A DNA stretch of 7,356 bases from Ruminococcus sp. UBA1828. Lineage in GTDB: Bacteria; Bacillota; Clostridia; Oscillospirales; Ruminococcaceae. Positions 1 through 6,232 of this stretch are shown in pieces; the first letter of the stretch is position 1; each line of letters starts with the position of its first letter. The stretch is from positions 1-7,356 of the forward strand of contig DDJI01000049.1 of assembly GCA_002338885.1 (NCBI GenBank). Reading direction: 5' to 3'. The notes beneath the pieces are model-generated. The model ran no database searches, was not told the DNA's origin, and worked only from the letters and a program-made list of their open reading frames with translations. A program made the translations under genes and the position numbers.

Positions 1-19
1 AACGCGGTTTTTAATCTTA

Positions 20-30
20 TATAATATAAT
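20..30 (+). promoter_or_regulatory. possible -10 element(s) upstream of the SGNH gene
   Basis: Two overlapping TATAAT hexamers (20-25 and 25-30) lie in a strongly AT-rich stretch about 45-50 bases before the first gene. A matching -35 for the first would fall off the left edge of the window, and no good -35 is visible for the second. This could be a promoter, or simply an AT-rich intergenic stretch inside an operon that begins upstream. Confidence 0.3.
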
Positions 31-72
31 ATATATTCGACGTAAGAAAAAGATGATATAAGGAGCGCAAAA

Positions 73-924
73 ATGAGCGATTATATAGGCGGCAAGAAGC
101 CAAAAAAAGTAAGATATCATTTCAGAATAGTCTTTTTAGCGGCTGTGGTTGTTTTCGGAGTTATGTTTTACAGGTATATGAAGAGTACAACTCTTGAGGA
201 CGTTTTGTCACAGGAGATGGACATTGTAGTGCCTGCCAACTCGGATAAAAACAACGAGCAAGCTTCGTCTGAAGATGAGCAAACAGATTCGGATGCAAAC
301 GCGGACGAGTCTGTGGTAAATCCCGTGGCTGAGTCCGAGGCTGTTGACAGCGAGTATCTGGACAGCTGCGTGTTTATAGGCGATTCGATAATGTACGGGC
401 TGTCGTCATACGGACTTGTTCCCGCATCTAACGTTTATGCAAGCATGTCAATGGACGTTTCCAAGGCGGAAACGCAGACGATACAAACCTCTCAGTACGG
501 CGAGGTCACCATACTTGAGGCGCTTGAGAGCAGCATGCCGCAAAACATATATATCATGCTCGGCTCAAAAGGCTCGGCATATATGACCCCCTCGCAGATG
601 TATTCCGATTATTCGTCCTTTGTCAACAAAGTAAAATCGACCTGTCCGGATGCAAACATATATCTGATATCCGTTCCGCCCGTGACAAGCGCAAAGGAAC
701 AGTCTAAAGAAAGCCCCGTGCAAAATTCCGACCTTGACAGCTTTAACGAGCTTGTTTTGGAGTATGCAAACACCCATGATGTGTACTACCTTGATTTGAA
801 CAGCTACTTAAAAGACGATACGGGAAAGCTTCCGGCGGCAGATGCGGAAAACGACGGCGTGCACTTTAAGTATTCGACATACGAAAAGTTCATTGATTAT
901 GTCCTGACGCATGTGGCGGGATAA
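73..924 (+). CDS. membrane-anchored SGNH/GDSL-hydrolase-like protein with degenerate oxyanion hole
   Basis: Predicted extracytoplasmic SGNH-fold esterase or acyltransferase-like protein of 283 aa. A basic N-terminus (KKPKK) precedes one membrane segment at about residues 18-34, followed by a Ser/Asp/Glu-rich linker (about 55-95) and the SGNH domain (about 97-280). Visible blocks: FIGDSIMYG with candidate nucleophile Ser105, and DGVH with candidate Asp261 and His264. The block III position reads LGSKG (163-167) where GxND or GxNG is usual, so the oxyanion-hole Asn is replaced by Lys166; the block II Gly also seems absent (around SMSMD, 124-128). Activity may therefore be altered or lost. The start at 73 has a good ribosome binding site (AAGGAG, 60-65). 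The DUF4358 lipoprotein gene follows after 22 bases, suggesting co-transcription. Family membership is well supported; the substrate is unknown. By analogy with clostridial loci carrying MBOAT acyltransferases, a role in surface glycan O-acylation is possible, but this is inference. Confidence 0.8.
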   Translation: MSDYIGGKKPKKVRYHFRIVFLAAVVVFGVMFYRYMKSTTLEDVLSQEMDIVVPANSDKNNEQASSEDEQTDSDANADESVVNPVAESEAVDSEYLDSCVFIGDSIMYGLSSYGLVPASNVYASMSMDVSKAETQTIQTSQYGEVTILEALESSMPQNIYIMLGSKGSAYMTPSQMYSDYSSFVNKVKSTCPDANIYLISVPPVTSAKEQSKESPVQNSDLDSFNELVLEYANTHDVYYLDLNSYLKDDTGKLPAADAENDGVHFKYSTYEKFIDYVLTHVAG

Positions 925-931
925 AATACAT

Positions 932-936
932 GGAGG
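932..936 (+). promoter_or_regulatory. ribosome binding site deciding the start of the DUF4358 gene
   Basis: GGAGG at 932-936 lies 10 bases before the ATG at 947. The longer in-frame option, ATG at 911, lies inside the end of the upstream gene with no such site, and would give an N-terminus (MWRDKIHGGNAF) that spoils the lipoprotein signal. The start at 947 is therefore preferred. Confidence 0.75.
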
Positions 937-946
937 AAATGCTTTT

Positions 947-1447
947 ATGAGATTCAGATCTGTGATGGCAGCCGCAGCAAAGCATGCTGTCTTAATGCTT
1001 TTGTGCGCAGCCGCGGCGCTGATGTGCCTTTGCTCATGCGGGGAGCAGCTTCCGTCCCCAAAGGCGTCGGAAATAGTAGACGCAATACTTGCATCCCAAA
1101 CCGAAGGCGAAGAGTTCACCGCCGCAAGCGATGAGGAAATAGAGATAATTTTCGGCTGCGATATTCAAAACTACTCCGATGTCGAGGTGATGTATGCCAC
1201 GGACGCCGGCTTTGCGGACGTTATAGCGGTGTTTAAATCGGCAGACGACGATGCGCAGACTGAAACTCAGCAGCTTTTGAACGACTTTTTGGATAAAAGA
1301 CACGACGACTTTGCGGGATACGCTCCTCAGGAGGTAAAGAAAATAGACGCATCAAGCGTCATCACATACGGCAGCTACGACGTTCTTGTAATTTTGTCCG
1401 ATTTTGATGCGGCTAAAGACGCCGTAGATGCGCTGTTTAAGAGCTGA
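947..1447 (+). CDS. DUF4358-type lipoprotein
   Basis: Small exported lipoprotein of 166 aa from the preferred start. Residues 1-31 form a lipoprotein signal: Arg residues at 2 and 4, a hydrophobic Ala/Leu core, then L-C-S-C with Cys31 as the likely lipidated residue (Cys at -2 is unusual but tolerable). The mature part matches my recollection of DUF4358: an opening helix (SEIVDAIL), an FGCDIQNYSDVEVM segment, a ADVIAVFK strand, a helix ending in a KR pair, GYAPQEV, and a final YGSYDVLVILSD strand. No catalytic motif is visible, and I know of no firmly established function. It follows the SGNH gene by 22 bases, so the two are probably expressed together and may act on the same surface polymer or complex. 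No convincing terminator follows it. The family call is from memory of conserved features, not a search. Confidence 0.72.
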   Translation: MRFRSVMAAAAKHAVLMLLCAAAALMCLCSCGEQLPSPKASEIVDAILASQTEGEEFTAASDEEIEIIFGCDIQNYSDVEVMYATDAGFADVIAVFKSADDDAQTETQQLLNDFLDKRHDDFAGYAPQEVKKIDASSVITYGSYDVLVILSDFDAAKDAVDALFKS

Positions 1448-1578
1448 TTAAAGCGTTTTTACTTTACGCAAATACGGCTGAAAATAGGCTTGTCAAGCAC
1501 ATAAGCATTACATTTAACGGCATTTCGCAGTTGTGCATAATCCATAAAACAGTTGAATTTATTTTACGTTTATTCTTC

Positions 1579-1607
1579 TTGACAATGTCGTTTGCATACC
1601 ATATACT
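1579..1607 (+). promoter_or_regulatory. strong SigA-type promoter for nrdD
   Basis: A perfect -35 TTGACA (1579-1584) and a -10 TATACT (1602-1607, one mismatch to TATAAT) are separated by the optimal 17 bases. Transcription would start near 1613-1615, giving a leader of about 60 bases before nrdD. The rest of the 1448-1675 gap shows no other clear signal upstream of this promoter. Confidence 0.8.
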
Positions 1608-1611
1608 TGCC
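1596..1611 (+). promoter_or_regulatory. NrdR box 1 (distal), overlapping the -10 element
   Basis: The 16-mer ATACCATATACTTGCC matches 9 of 16 positions of the NrdR consensus as I remember it (ACACWATATATWGTGT), with the left half and AT core well kept and the right half weak. It fully covers the -10 hexamer, so a bound repressor would block RNA polymerase. Its spacing to box 2 is the main support. Confidence 0.58.
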
Positions 1612-1626
1612 ATAGCGGCGCTTTGA

Positions 1627-1642
1627 ATACAACATGTTGTGC
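1627..1642 (+). promoter_or_regulatory. NrdR box 2 (proximal)
   Basis: The 16-mer ATACAACATGTTGTGC matches 12 of 16 positions of the remembered NrdR consensus and contains a perfect 12-base palindrome, ACAACATGTTGT (1629-1640). It starts exactly 31 bases after box 1, the roughly three-helical-turn spacing typical of tandem NrdR boxes before ribonucleotide reductase genes. It lies just downstream of the predicted transcription start. Confidence 0.68.
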
Positions 1643-1675
1643 TCGGCGCCATAAGCAAGACGGGAGGAAACGATA

Positions 1676-4000
1676 ATGATAACTAAAATACAAAAGCGTG
1701 ACGGCAGGATTGTGACGTTTAACATAGAAAAGATAGCTAACGCCATATTTAAGGCCGCGGAGTCCATAGGCGGCTCAGATTATGATGAATCGCTCGAGAT
1801 AGCGGGCAGGGTGTGCGATTATATAGAGCAGCAGGGAAATAAGCTGCCGTCTGTCGAGCAAATACAGGACGCGGTTGAAAAGACGCTCATAGAAGAAGGG
1901 CATGCCGCAACAGCCAAGGCGTATATACTTTATCGTTCCGACAGAACAAGAGTGCGTGAGATGAACTCAAAGATCATGAAAATATATGAGGATCTCACCT
2001 TCAGCTCGGCAAAGGACAGCGACGTAAAGCGCGAGAATGCAAATATAGACGGCGACACCGCTATGGGAACCATGCTTAAATACGGCTCCTGCGGTGCAAA
2101 AGAATTTTATCAAATGTATGTTTTGGACCCTGTGTTCTCAAAGGCGCACGCAGACGGCGACATACATATCCACGACCTTGATTTTTATACATTGACCACA
2201 ACGTGCACTCAGATCGACCTCACAAAGCTTTTTGAGAACGGATTTTCAACCGGCCACGGACATCTGAGAACGCCTAACGATATATCGAGCTACGCTGCTT
2301 TGGCATGCATAGCGATTCAGTCCAATCAAAACGACCAGCACGGCGGACAGTCTGTGCCGAAGTTTGATTATGACATGGCTAAGGGTGTTAAAAAGACATT
2401 TGCACACCGCTACCGCGACAACGTTGCGCGCTCGCTTGAGCTTTTGGACGGTGTCGAAAACGCAGCAGATTTCGTAAAGGAGTATATGAGCGAGCTTGAG
2501 GACAAGGGCTTGATGCCTTTGCTCGACATGAGCGATGGATATAAGAACGCAGAAGCGCAAAAGCTCAAAAAATACTGCTCTGATGAACAGATTGCCAAGA
2601 TACAGAAGTTTGCATACGAAACCTCTGTCAAAGAGACCGACAAAGCCACCTATCAGGCGATGGAGGCGCTTATACATAACCTCAACACCATGAACTCACG
2701 TGCGGGAGCGCAAACACCGTTTAGCTCCATCAACTACGGCACAGACACCTCCACAGAGGGCAGAACGGTGATTAAAAACGTGCTTTTGGCTCAGGATGCG
2801 GGCTTGGGCAACGGCGAAACTCCCATATTCCCGATACACATCTTCAAGGTCAAAGAGGGGGTAAACTATAACGAGGGCGATCCAAATTACGACATGTTTA
2901 AGCTCGCGTGCAGGGTGTCGGCAAAGAGACTTTTCCCCAACTTTTCGTTTATAGATGCGCCTTTCAATCTTCAGTATTATAAGCCCGGAAACCCCGACAC
3001 AGAAATTGCGTATATGGGATGCCGAACAAGAGTTATAGGCAACGCATACGACCCTTCAAGGGAGATAGTCACGGGCAGGGGAAACCTTTCGTTCACGTCA
3101 ATAAATCTCCCCAGGCTTGCGATAGAGTCAAAGGGAAACATAGATATATTCTATGAAAAACTCGATGCCATGATGAACCTCGTCATAGACCAGCTCATGG
3201 CAAGGTACCGCATACAGGCCCAGAAAAAGGTCAAAAACTTCCCGTTCTTAATGGGCCAGGGCGTGTGGATAGATTCAGACAAGCTTTCGCCGGAGGACAC
3301 CATAGAGGAAGTATTAAAGCACGGAACTTTGTCCGTCGGATTCATAGGTCTTGCGGAGTGCTTAAAATCCCTCACGGGCAAGCATCACGGGGAAAGCGAA
3401 GAGGCAAGAAAGTTAGGCATCGAGATAATAACGAGAATGAGAAAGCGCATGGACGAGGAGACGGACAAAACGCATCTCAACTTTTCGCTGCTTGCCACGC
3501 CAGCCGAGGGTCTTTCAGGAAGGTTTTTAAGGATAGACAGAAAGAAGTACGGCGTAATAGCAGGCGTTACGGACAGAGAGTATTACACAAATTCATTCCA
3601 TGTTCCGGTTTACTACAATTGCAGCGCATATGACAAGATAAAGATAGAGGCGCCTTATCATGCGCTGACCAATGCCGGACATATAAGCTACGTTGAACTT
3701 GACGGTGATCCGCTTCAAAACCTTCCTGCGTTTGAGAAGATAATAAGATGCATGAAGGAGTCGGGAATAGGCTACGGATCGATAAACCATCCGGTTGACA
3801 GAGACCCCTGCTGCGGCTTCACCGGCATAATAGGCGACACCTGCCCCAAGTGCGGCAGAAAAGAGTCGGATGCAGACGTGGGCTTTGAGAGAATACGCAG
3901 AATAACCGGTTACCTTGTCGGAACGCTTGAAAGATTTAACAACGCAAAGCGCGCGGAAGTTGAGGACAGAGTAAAGCACAGCCTCGCAGAGCGCGAATAG
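1676..4000 (+). CDS. nrdD: anaerobic (class III) ribonucleoside-triphosphate reductase
   Basis: Catalytic subunit that reduces ribonucleoside triphosphates to dNTPs without oxygen, using a glycyl radical. The protein has 774 aa, normal for the family. Residues 1 to about 95 form an ATP-cone allosteric domain (KRDGRIVTFNIEKIANAI). The glycyl-radical barrel follows, with a conserved QTPFSSINYGTDTS stretch from residue 346, Cys449 in YMGCRTR as the likely thiyl-radical cysteine, and Cys177 (TTTCTQ) as a candidate second active-site cysteine. Near the C-terminus a zinc-site cluster has Cys712, Cys713, Cys723 and Cys726, and the radical site is Gly745 in RRITGYLVGT. The start has a strong ribosome binding site (GGGAGG, 1662-1667). 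It is followed by nrdG, its activase. A strong promoter and paired NrdR boxes lie upstream, predicting repression when dNTP/dATP levels are high. All key residues are present, so it should be functional. The reductant subclass (formate, thioredoxin or ferredoxin) cannot be settled by eye. Confidence 0.97.
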   Translation: MITKIQKRDGRIVTFNIEKIANAIFKAAESIGGSDYDESLEIAGRVCDYIEQQGNKLPSVEQIQDAVEKTLIEEGHAATAKAYILYRSDRTRVREMNSKIMKIYEDLTFSSAKDSDVKRENANIDGDTAMGTMLKYGSCGAKEFYQMYVLDPVFSKAHADGDIHIHDLDFYTLTTTCTQIDLTKLFENGFSTGHGHLRTPNDISSYAALACIAIQSNQNDQHGGQSVPKFDYDMAKGVKKTFAHRYRDNVARSLELLDGVENAADFVKEYMSELEDKGLMPLLDMSDGYKNAEAQKLKKYCSDEQIAKIQKFAYETSVKETDKATYQAMEALIHNLNTMNSRAGAQTPFSSINYGTDTSTEGRTVIKNVLLAQDAGLGNGETPIFPIHIFKVKEGVNYNEGDPNYDMFKLACRVSAKRLFPNFSFIDAPFNLQYYKPGNPDTEIAYMGCRTRVIGNAYDPSREIVTGRGNLSFTSINLPRLAIESKGNIDIFYEKLDAMMNLVIDQLMARYRIQAQKKVKNFPFLMGQGVWIDSDKLSPEDTIEEVLKHGTLSVGFIGLAECLKSLTGKHHGESEEARKLGIEIITRMRKRMDEETDKTHLNFSLLATPAEGLSGRFLRIDRKKYGVIAGVTDREYYTNSFHVPVYYNCSAYDKIKIEAPYHALTNAGHISYVELDGDPLQNLPAFEKIIRCMKESGIGYGSINHPVDRDPCCGFTGIIGDTCPKCGRKESDADVGFERIRRITGYLVGTLERFNNAKRAEVEDRVKHSLAERE

Positions 4001-4019
4001 GTGAAAAATAATGGTTACT

Positions 4020-4049
4020 TTCGGGCAGGCTGATTCAGTTCTGCCCGAA
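4020..4049 (+). other. intercistronic hairpin between nrdD and nrdG
   Basis: A perfect 9-bp inverted repeat, TTCGGGCAG (4020-4028) and CTGCCCGAA (4041-4049), encloses a 12-base loop that can form a further 3-bp CTG/CAG stem (4030-4032 with 4036-4038). It starts 20 bases after the nrdD stop and ends 18 bases before the nrdG ribosome binding site. The following bases (CTTTGCATA) lack a T-tract, so this is not a standard intrinsic terminator. An RNA processing or stability element, or a weak attenuator, fits better. Confidence 0.6.
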
Positions 4050-4067
4050 CTTTGCATATGTATTATC

Positions 4068-4073
4068 GGGGGA
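4068..4073 (+). promoter_or_regulatory. nrdG: ribosome binding site deciding the nrdG start
   Basis: GGGGGA lies 6 bases before the ATG at 4080. An earlier in-frame ATG at 4011 has no such site and would translate through the hairpin, adding about 23 residues (beginning MVTFGQADSV) unlike known NrdG N-termini. The start at 4080 gives the usual family length. Confidence 0.75.
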
Positions 4074-4079
4074 TGCAAA

Positions 4080-4583
4080 ATGAAAATAAGAATGTCCGGA
4101 GTTGTAAGCGAATCTATTGTAGACGGTCCGGGAATAAGGTATACTGTATTTGTGCAGGGCTGCCCTCACAGGTGCGAAGGATGCCACAACCCGCAAACTC
4201 ATGATTTTGCGGGCGGGTATGACGACGATACCGACGCACTGTATGAAAAAATAATAAAAAATCCGCTGCTTGACGGCGTTACATTCAGCGGCGGCGAGCC
4301 GTTTTGCCAGGCAAAAAGCTTGGCGCAGCTCGGCAAAAAGCTGAAAAATCACGGCTTGGGCGTCATGGCGTATACAGGGTATACTATTGAGGAACTGCTC
4401 AAAAACGCAAATGACAGCAACGGCTACATGGAGCTTTTAAGCACCATAGATTATTTGGTTGACGGCAAATTTGAGCTTGCTCTAAAGAGCTATGAATGTC
4501 ATTTCCGAGGTAGCACAAACCAAAGGATAATAGACGTCCCCAAAACACTTGAGAAAGGTAATGTAATTGTTGCGCAGATGTAA
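4080..4583 (+). CDS. nrdG: anaerobic ribonucleotide reductase-activating protein (radical SAM)
   Basis: Radical-SAM activase that uses a [4Fe-4S] cluster and S-adenosylmethionine to generate the glycyl radical on NrdD (expected at Gly745). The preferred start gives 167 aa, typical of the family. Seen in order: an N-terminal DGPGIRYTVFVQGC stretch (15-28), the cluster-binding CxxxCxxC motif with Cys28, Cys32 and Cys35 (CPHRCEGC), followed by HNP; the SAM-binding SGGEP motif (70-74); and the C-terminal RGSTNQRIIDV signature (143-153). It lies 79 bases after nrdD, separated by a hairpin, and should share the NrdR-controlled promoter. Its 3' end overlaps the start of the following solute-binding protein gene, implying translational coupling. 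A longer form from ATG 4011 is possible but unlikely. Confidence 0.96.
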   Translation: MKIRMSGVVSESIVDGPGIRYTVFVQGCPHRCEGCHNPQTHDFAGGYDDDTDALYEKIIKNPLLDGVTFSGGEPFCQAKSLAQLGKKLKNHGLGVMAYTGYTIEELLKNANDSNGYMELLSTIDYLVDGKFELALKSYECHFRGSTNQRIIDVPKTLEKGNVIVAQM

Positions 4584-6195
4584 ATTTGTAAGTAAAATTG
4601 CATTGTTTATATTAAGCTGTCTTGTTTTCATGACGGCTTGTTCGCCGTTGGACAAGGTGATATCCATATTCAAAGACGACGGATCAAACTATATCTTTAA
4701 AATCTCCATAAGCGATGACCCTGAAAACCTCGACCCTCAGATTGCATCAGACATAAACTCCGTTATGATAGCAAAGAACATGTTTGTCGGGCTTTTGAGA
4801 CTGGATGAGAACGGAAGGATATCTTCGGGCGTTGCAAAGGACTATACCATATCCTCAGACGGGCTTAAATATGTCTTTAACCTTGACGACAGATACAGGT
4901 GGACAACGTCCGCCGATTTTGAGGCGGATGTGACGGCAAATGACTTCGTGTTTGCATTTAAAAGGCTTTTCAACCCCGAAACAGGCTCCGAATATGCCGA
5001 CGAGTATTTTTGCATAAAAGGTTCAAAGCAAGCATACGAGGGCACGGCCTCTCTTGACGACATAGGCGTGAAGGCGCTGGACGACTATACTCTTGAGATA
5101 ACGCTTGAATACCCCAACGCGAGGTTTTTAAGCCTTCTTACCGCGCTGCCCGCCTCGCCGTGCAACGAGGAATTTTTCAATCTTTGCAGGGGAAAGTACG
5201 GACTTGAGGCGGACGCCATCGCATCAAACGGACCGTTTTACGTGACATACTGGCTGCACGATGAGTACGGCAAGAATAACTATGTGAGAATCCGCCGCTG
5301 CTCCGCTTATTCCGAAATAAGCACGGTAACCGCTGCGGGCGTAAACTACCTTGTTGAAAAGGACAAGTCTGTAAGGCTAAGCGACTTTACAGGTGGGAGC
5401 ACGAACGTATATATTCCCGATGACCCGTCCGTGTCGGAGCTTGCGGAGTATAATTCGATCGCAGTGTACACCGGATCGGCGGGACTTATAGTCAACCCAA
5501 GCAACGAGGTGCTTTCAAGGCCTGAGGTGCTCGACATTCTTTCAATGTGTATCAGCCGCAGCGAACTTGAAACGACTGCCGGCTTTAAAGCTGCATACGG
5601 AGTCATACCTGATGCTGCGTTTGTCGGCGGAACACGCTACAGAGGCGGCGTAAACGAACCTGAAATAGAGGAAAACAGCATGCTTGCGGAGTACAAGTGG
5701 GCGTTTACCCTGACAGATGACGAAAAGCTCAGCATCAACGGCTGCACAATAATGGTTCCGGACAGCTTTTTGGAGTATAACCTCCTTAGCAGTGTTACAG
5801 ATATGTGGTGCGATGCGCTTGGGCTGACGGTAAATATAGAGGTGGTCAATCAGTCCGACTATGAAAGACGGCTTGAGAACAGCGACTATGACATTTGCCT
5901 GATGATTGTCGAATCTCAGACTTTGGATGCGTATGATTATATTTTCTCATTCTCTTCGGACAAAGGAGCCGTTTTCGATGAAGCGTGCAAAAAAGCATAC
6001 GACAGCCGTGACAAGTATACTACCTTAACAGAGGCAATATACGATATAAGTCTTGCAGAAAGCTCCCTTGTAGATAACAATAAGTTCATACCGCTTTGGT
6101 ATCTTCCGAAGTTCATATATTGCGACGATGAAACATCCGGAATAACGTATGATCCGTTTACCGGTGCAATTATGTTTGAAAAAGCAGTCCACTGA
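4567..6195 (+). CDS. ABC transporter family 5 solute-binding lipoprotein (OppA/DppA-like)
   Basis: Extracellular substrate-binding lipoprotein of about 542 aa, a normal length for family 5 (peptide, nickel or other solute binding). The first 25 residues form a lipoprotein signal: a basic n-region (LRRCKFVSK), a hydrophobic core (IALFILSCLVF) and the lipobox MTAC with Cys25 lipidated. Family features follow: DDPENLDPQ (50-58), a GVAKDY...SSDGLKYVFNL segment (88-106), and the VTANDFVFAFKRLFNP motif (122-137). No ATG fits: a TAA at 4564-4566 closes the frame just upstream, so initiation must be at TTG 4567 or 4570, behind a modest AAAGG (4554-4558). The gene overlaps the end of nrdG by 17 bases. 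No permease or ATPase genes are visible beside it, so it either serves a transporter encoded elsewhere or acts as a sensor. The ligand cannot be told from sequence. Family call is firm; the exact start is less so. Confidence 0.88.
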   Translation: MLRRCKFVSKIALFILSCLVFMTACSPLDKVISIFKDDGSNYIFKISISDDPENLDPQIASDINSVMIAKNMFVGLLRLDENGRISSGVAKDYTISSDGLKYVFNLDDRYRWTTSADFEADVTANDFVFAFKRLFNPETGSEYADEYFCIKGSKQAYEGTASLDDIGVKALDDYTLEITLEYPNARFLSLLTALPASPCNEEFFNLCRGKYGLEADAIASNGPFYVTYWLHDEYGKNNYVRIRRCSAYSEISTVTAAGVNYLVEKDKSVRLSDFTGGSTNVYIPDDPSVSELAEYNSIAVYTGSAGLIVNPSNEVLSRPEVLDILSMCISRSELETTAGFKAAYGVIPDAAFVGGTRYRGGVNEPEIEENSMLAEYKWAFTLTDDEKLSINGCTIMVPDSFLEYNLLSSVTDMWCDALGLTVNIEVVNQSDYERRLENSDYDICLMIVESQTLDAYDYIFSFSSDKGAVFDEACKKAYDSRDKYTTLTEAIYDISLAESSLVDNNKFIPLWYLPKFIYCDDETSGITYDPFTGAIMFEKAVH

Positions 6196-6216
6196 CTGAG
6201 TTAAATATTTTTTATT

Positions 6217-6223
6217 AGGAGGT
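6217..6223 (+). promoter_or_regulatory. deoB: deoB ribosome binding site
   Basis: AGGAGGT, a near-perfect Shine-Dalgarno sequence, sits 9 bases before the ATG at 6233. The 37-base gap after the preceding gene holds no convincing promoter or terminator, so deoB may be reached by read-through from the nrdD operon. Confidence 0.8.
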
Positions 6224-6232
6224 TTGGCTAAG

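Noticed and set aside
1453..1469. Short GCGT/ACGC inverted repeat after the DUF4358 gene, considered as a terminator.
   Set aside because: The stem is 4 bp with a 9-base loop and no T-tract follows on the + strand.
1448..1675. Cobalamin or other riboswitch upstream of the reductase gene.
   Set aside because: The gap is short, the predicted leader is only about 60 bases, and no conserved riboswitch core is visible; paired NrdR boxes explain the regulation better.
1464..1767. Two small minus-strand open frames across the nrdD upstream gap.
   Set aside because: No recognisable domains; they run through the promoter and NrdR boxes and the start of nrdD, so they are chance frames.
2246..2677. 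Minus-strand 143-codon open frame inside nrdD, and similar antisense frames inside the other genes.
   Set aside because: The opposite strand encodes a highly conserved enzyme; the antisense products show Cys- or Ser-rich composition and no family features.
3265..3633. Plus-strand 122-codon open frame within nrdD in another frame.
   Set aside because: Arg/Gly-rich translation without domains, fully inside nrdD; an out-of-frame shadow.
4011..4079. Longer nrdG form starting at ATG 4011.
   Set aside because: No ribosome binding site, translation would pass through the hairpin, and the extra residues do not resemble NrdG; ATG 4080 has GGGGGA at good spacing.
6185..6213. Possible intrinsic terminator after the solute-binding protein gene: CAGTC/GACTG stem followed by a run of T.
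   Set aside because: The stem is only 5 bp, overlaps the stop codon, and the six-T tract begins 9 bases after it; too weak to call as a terminator.
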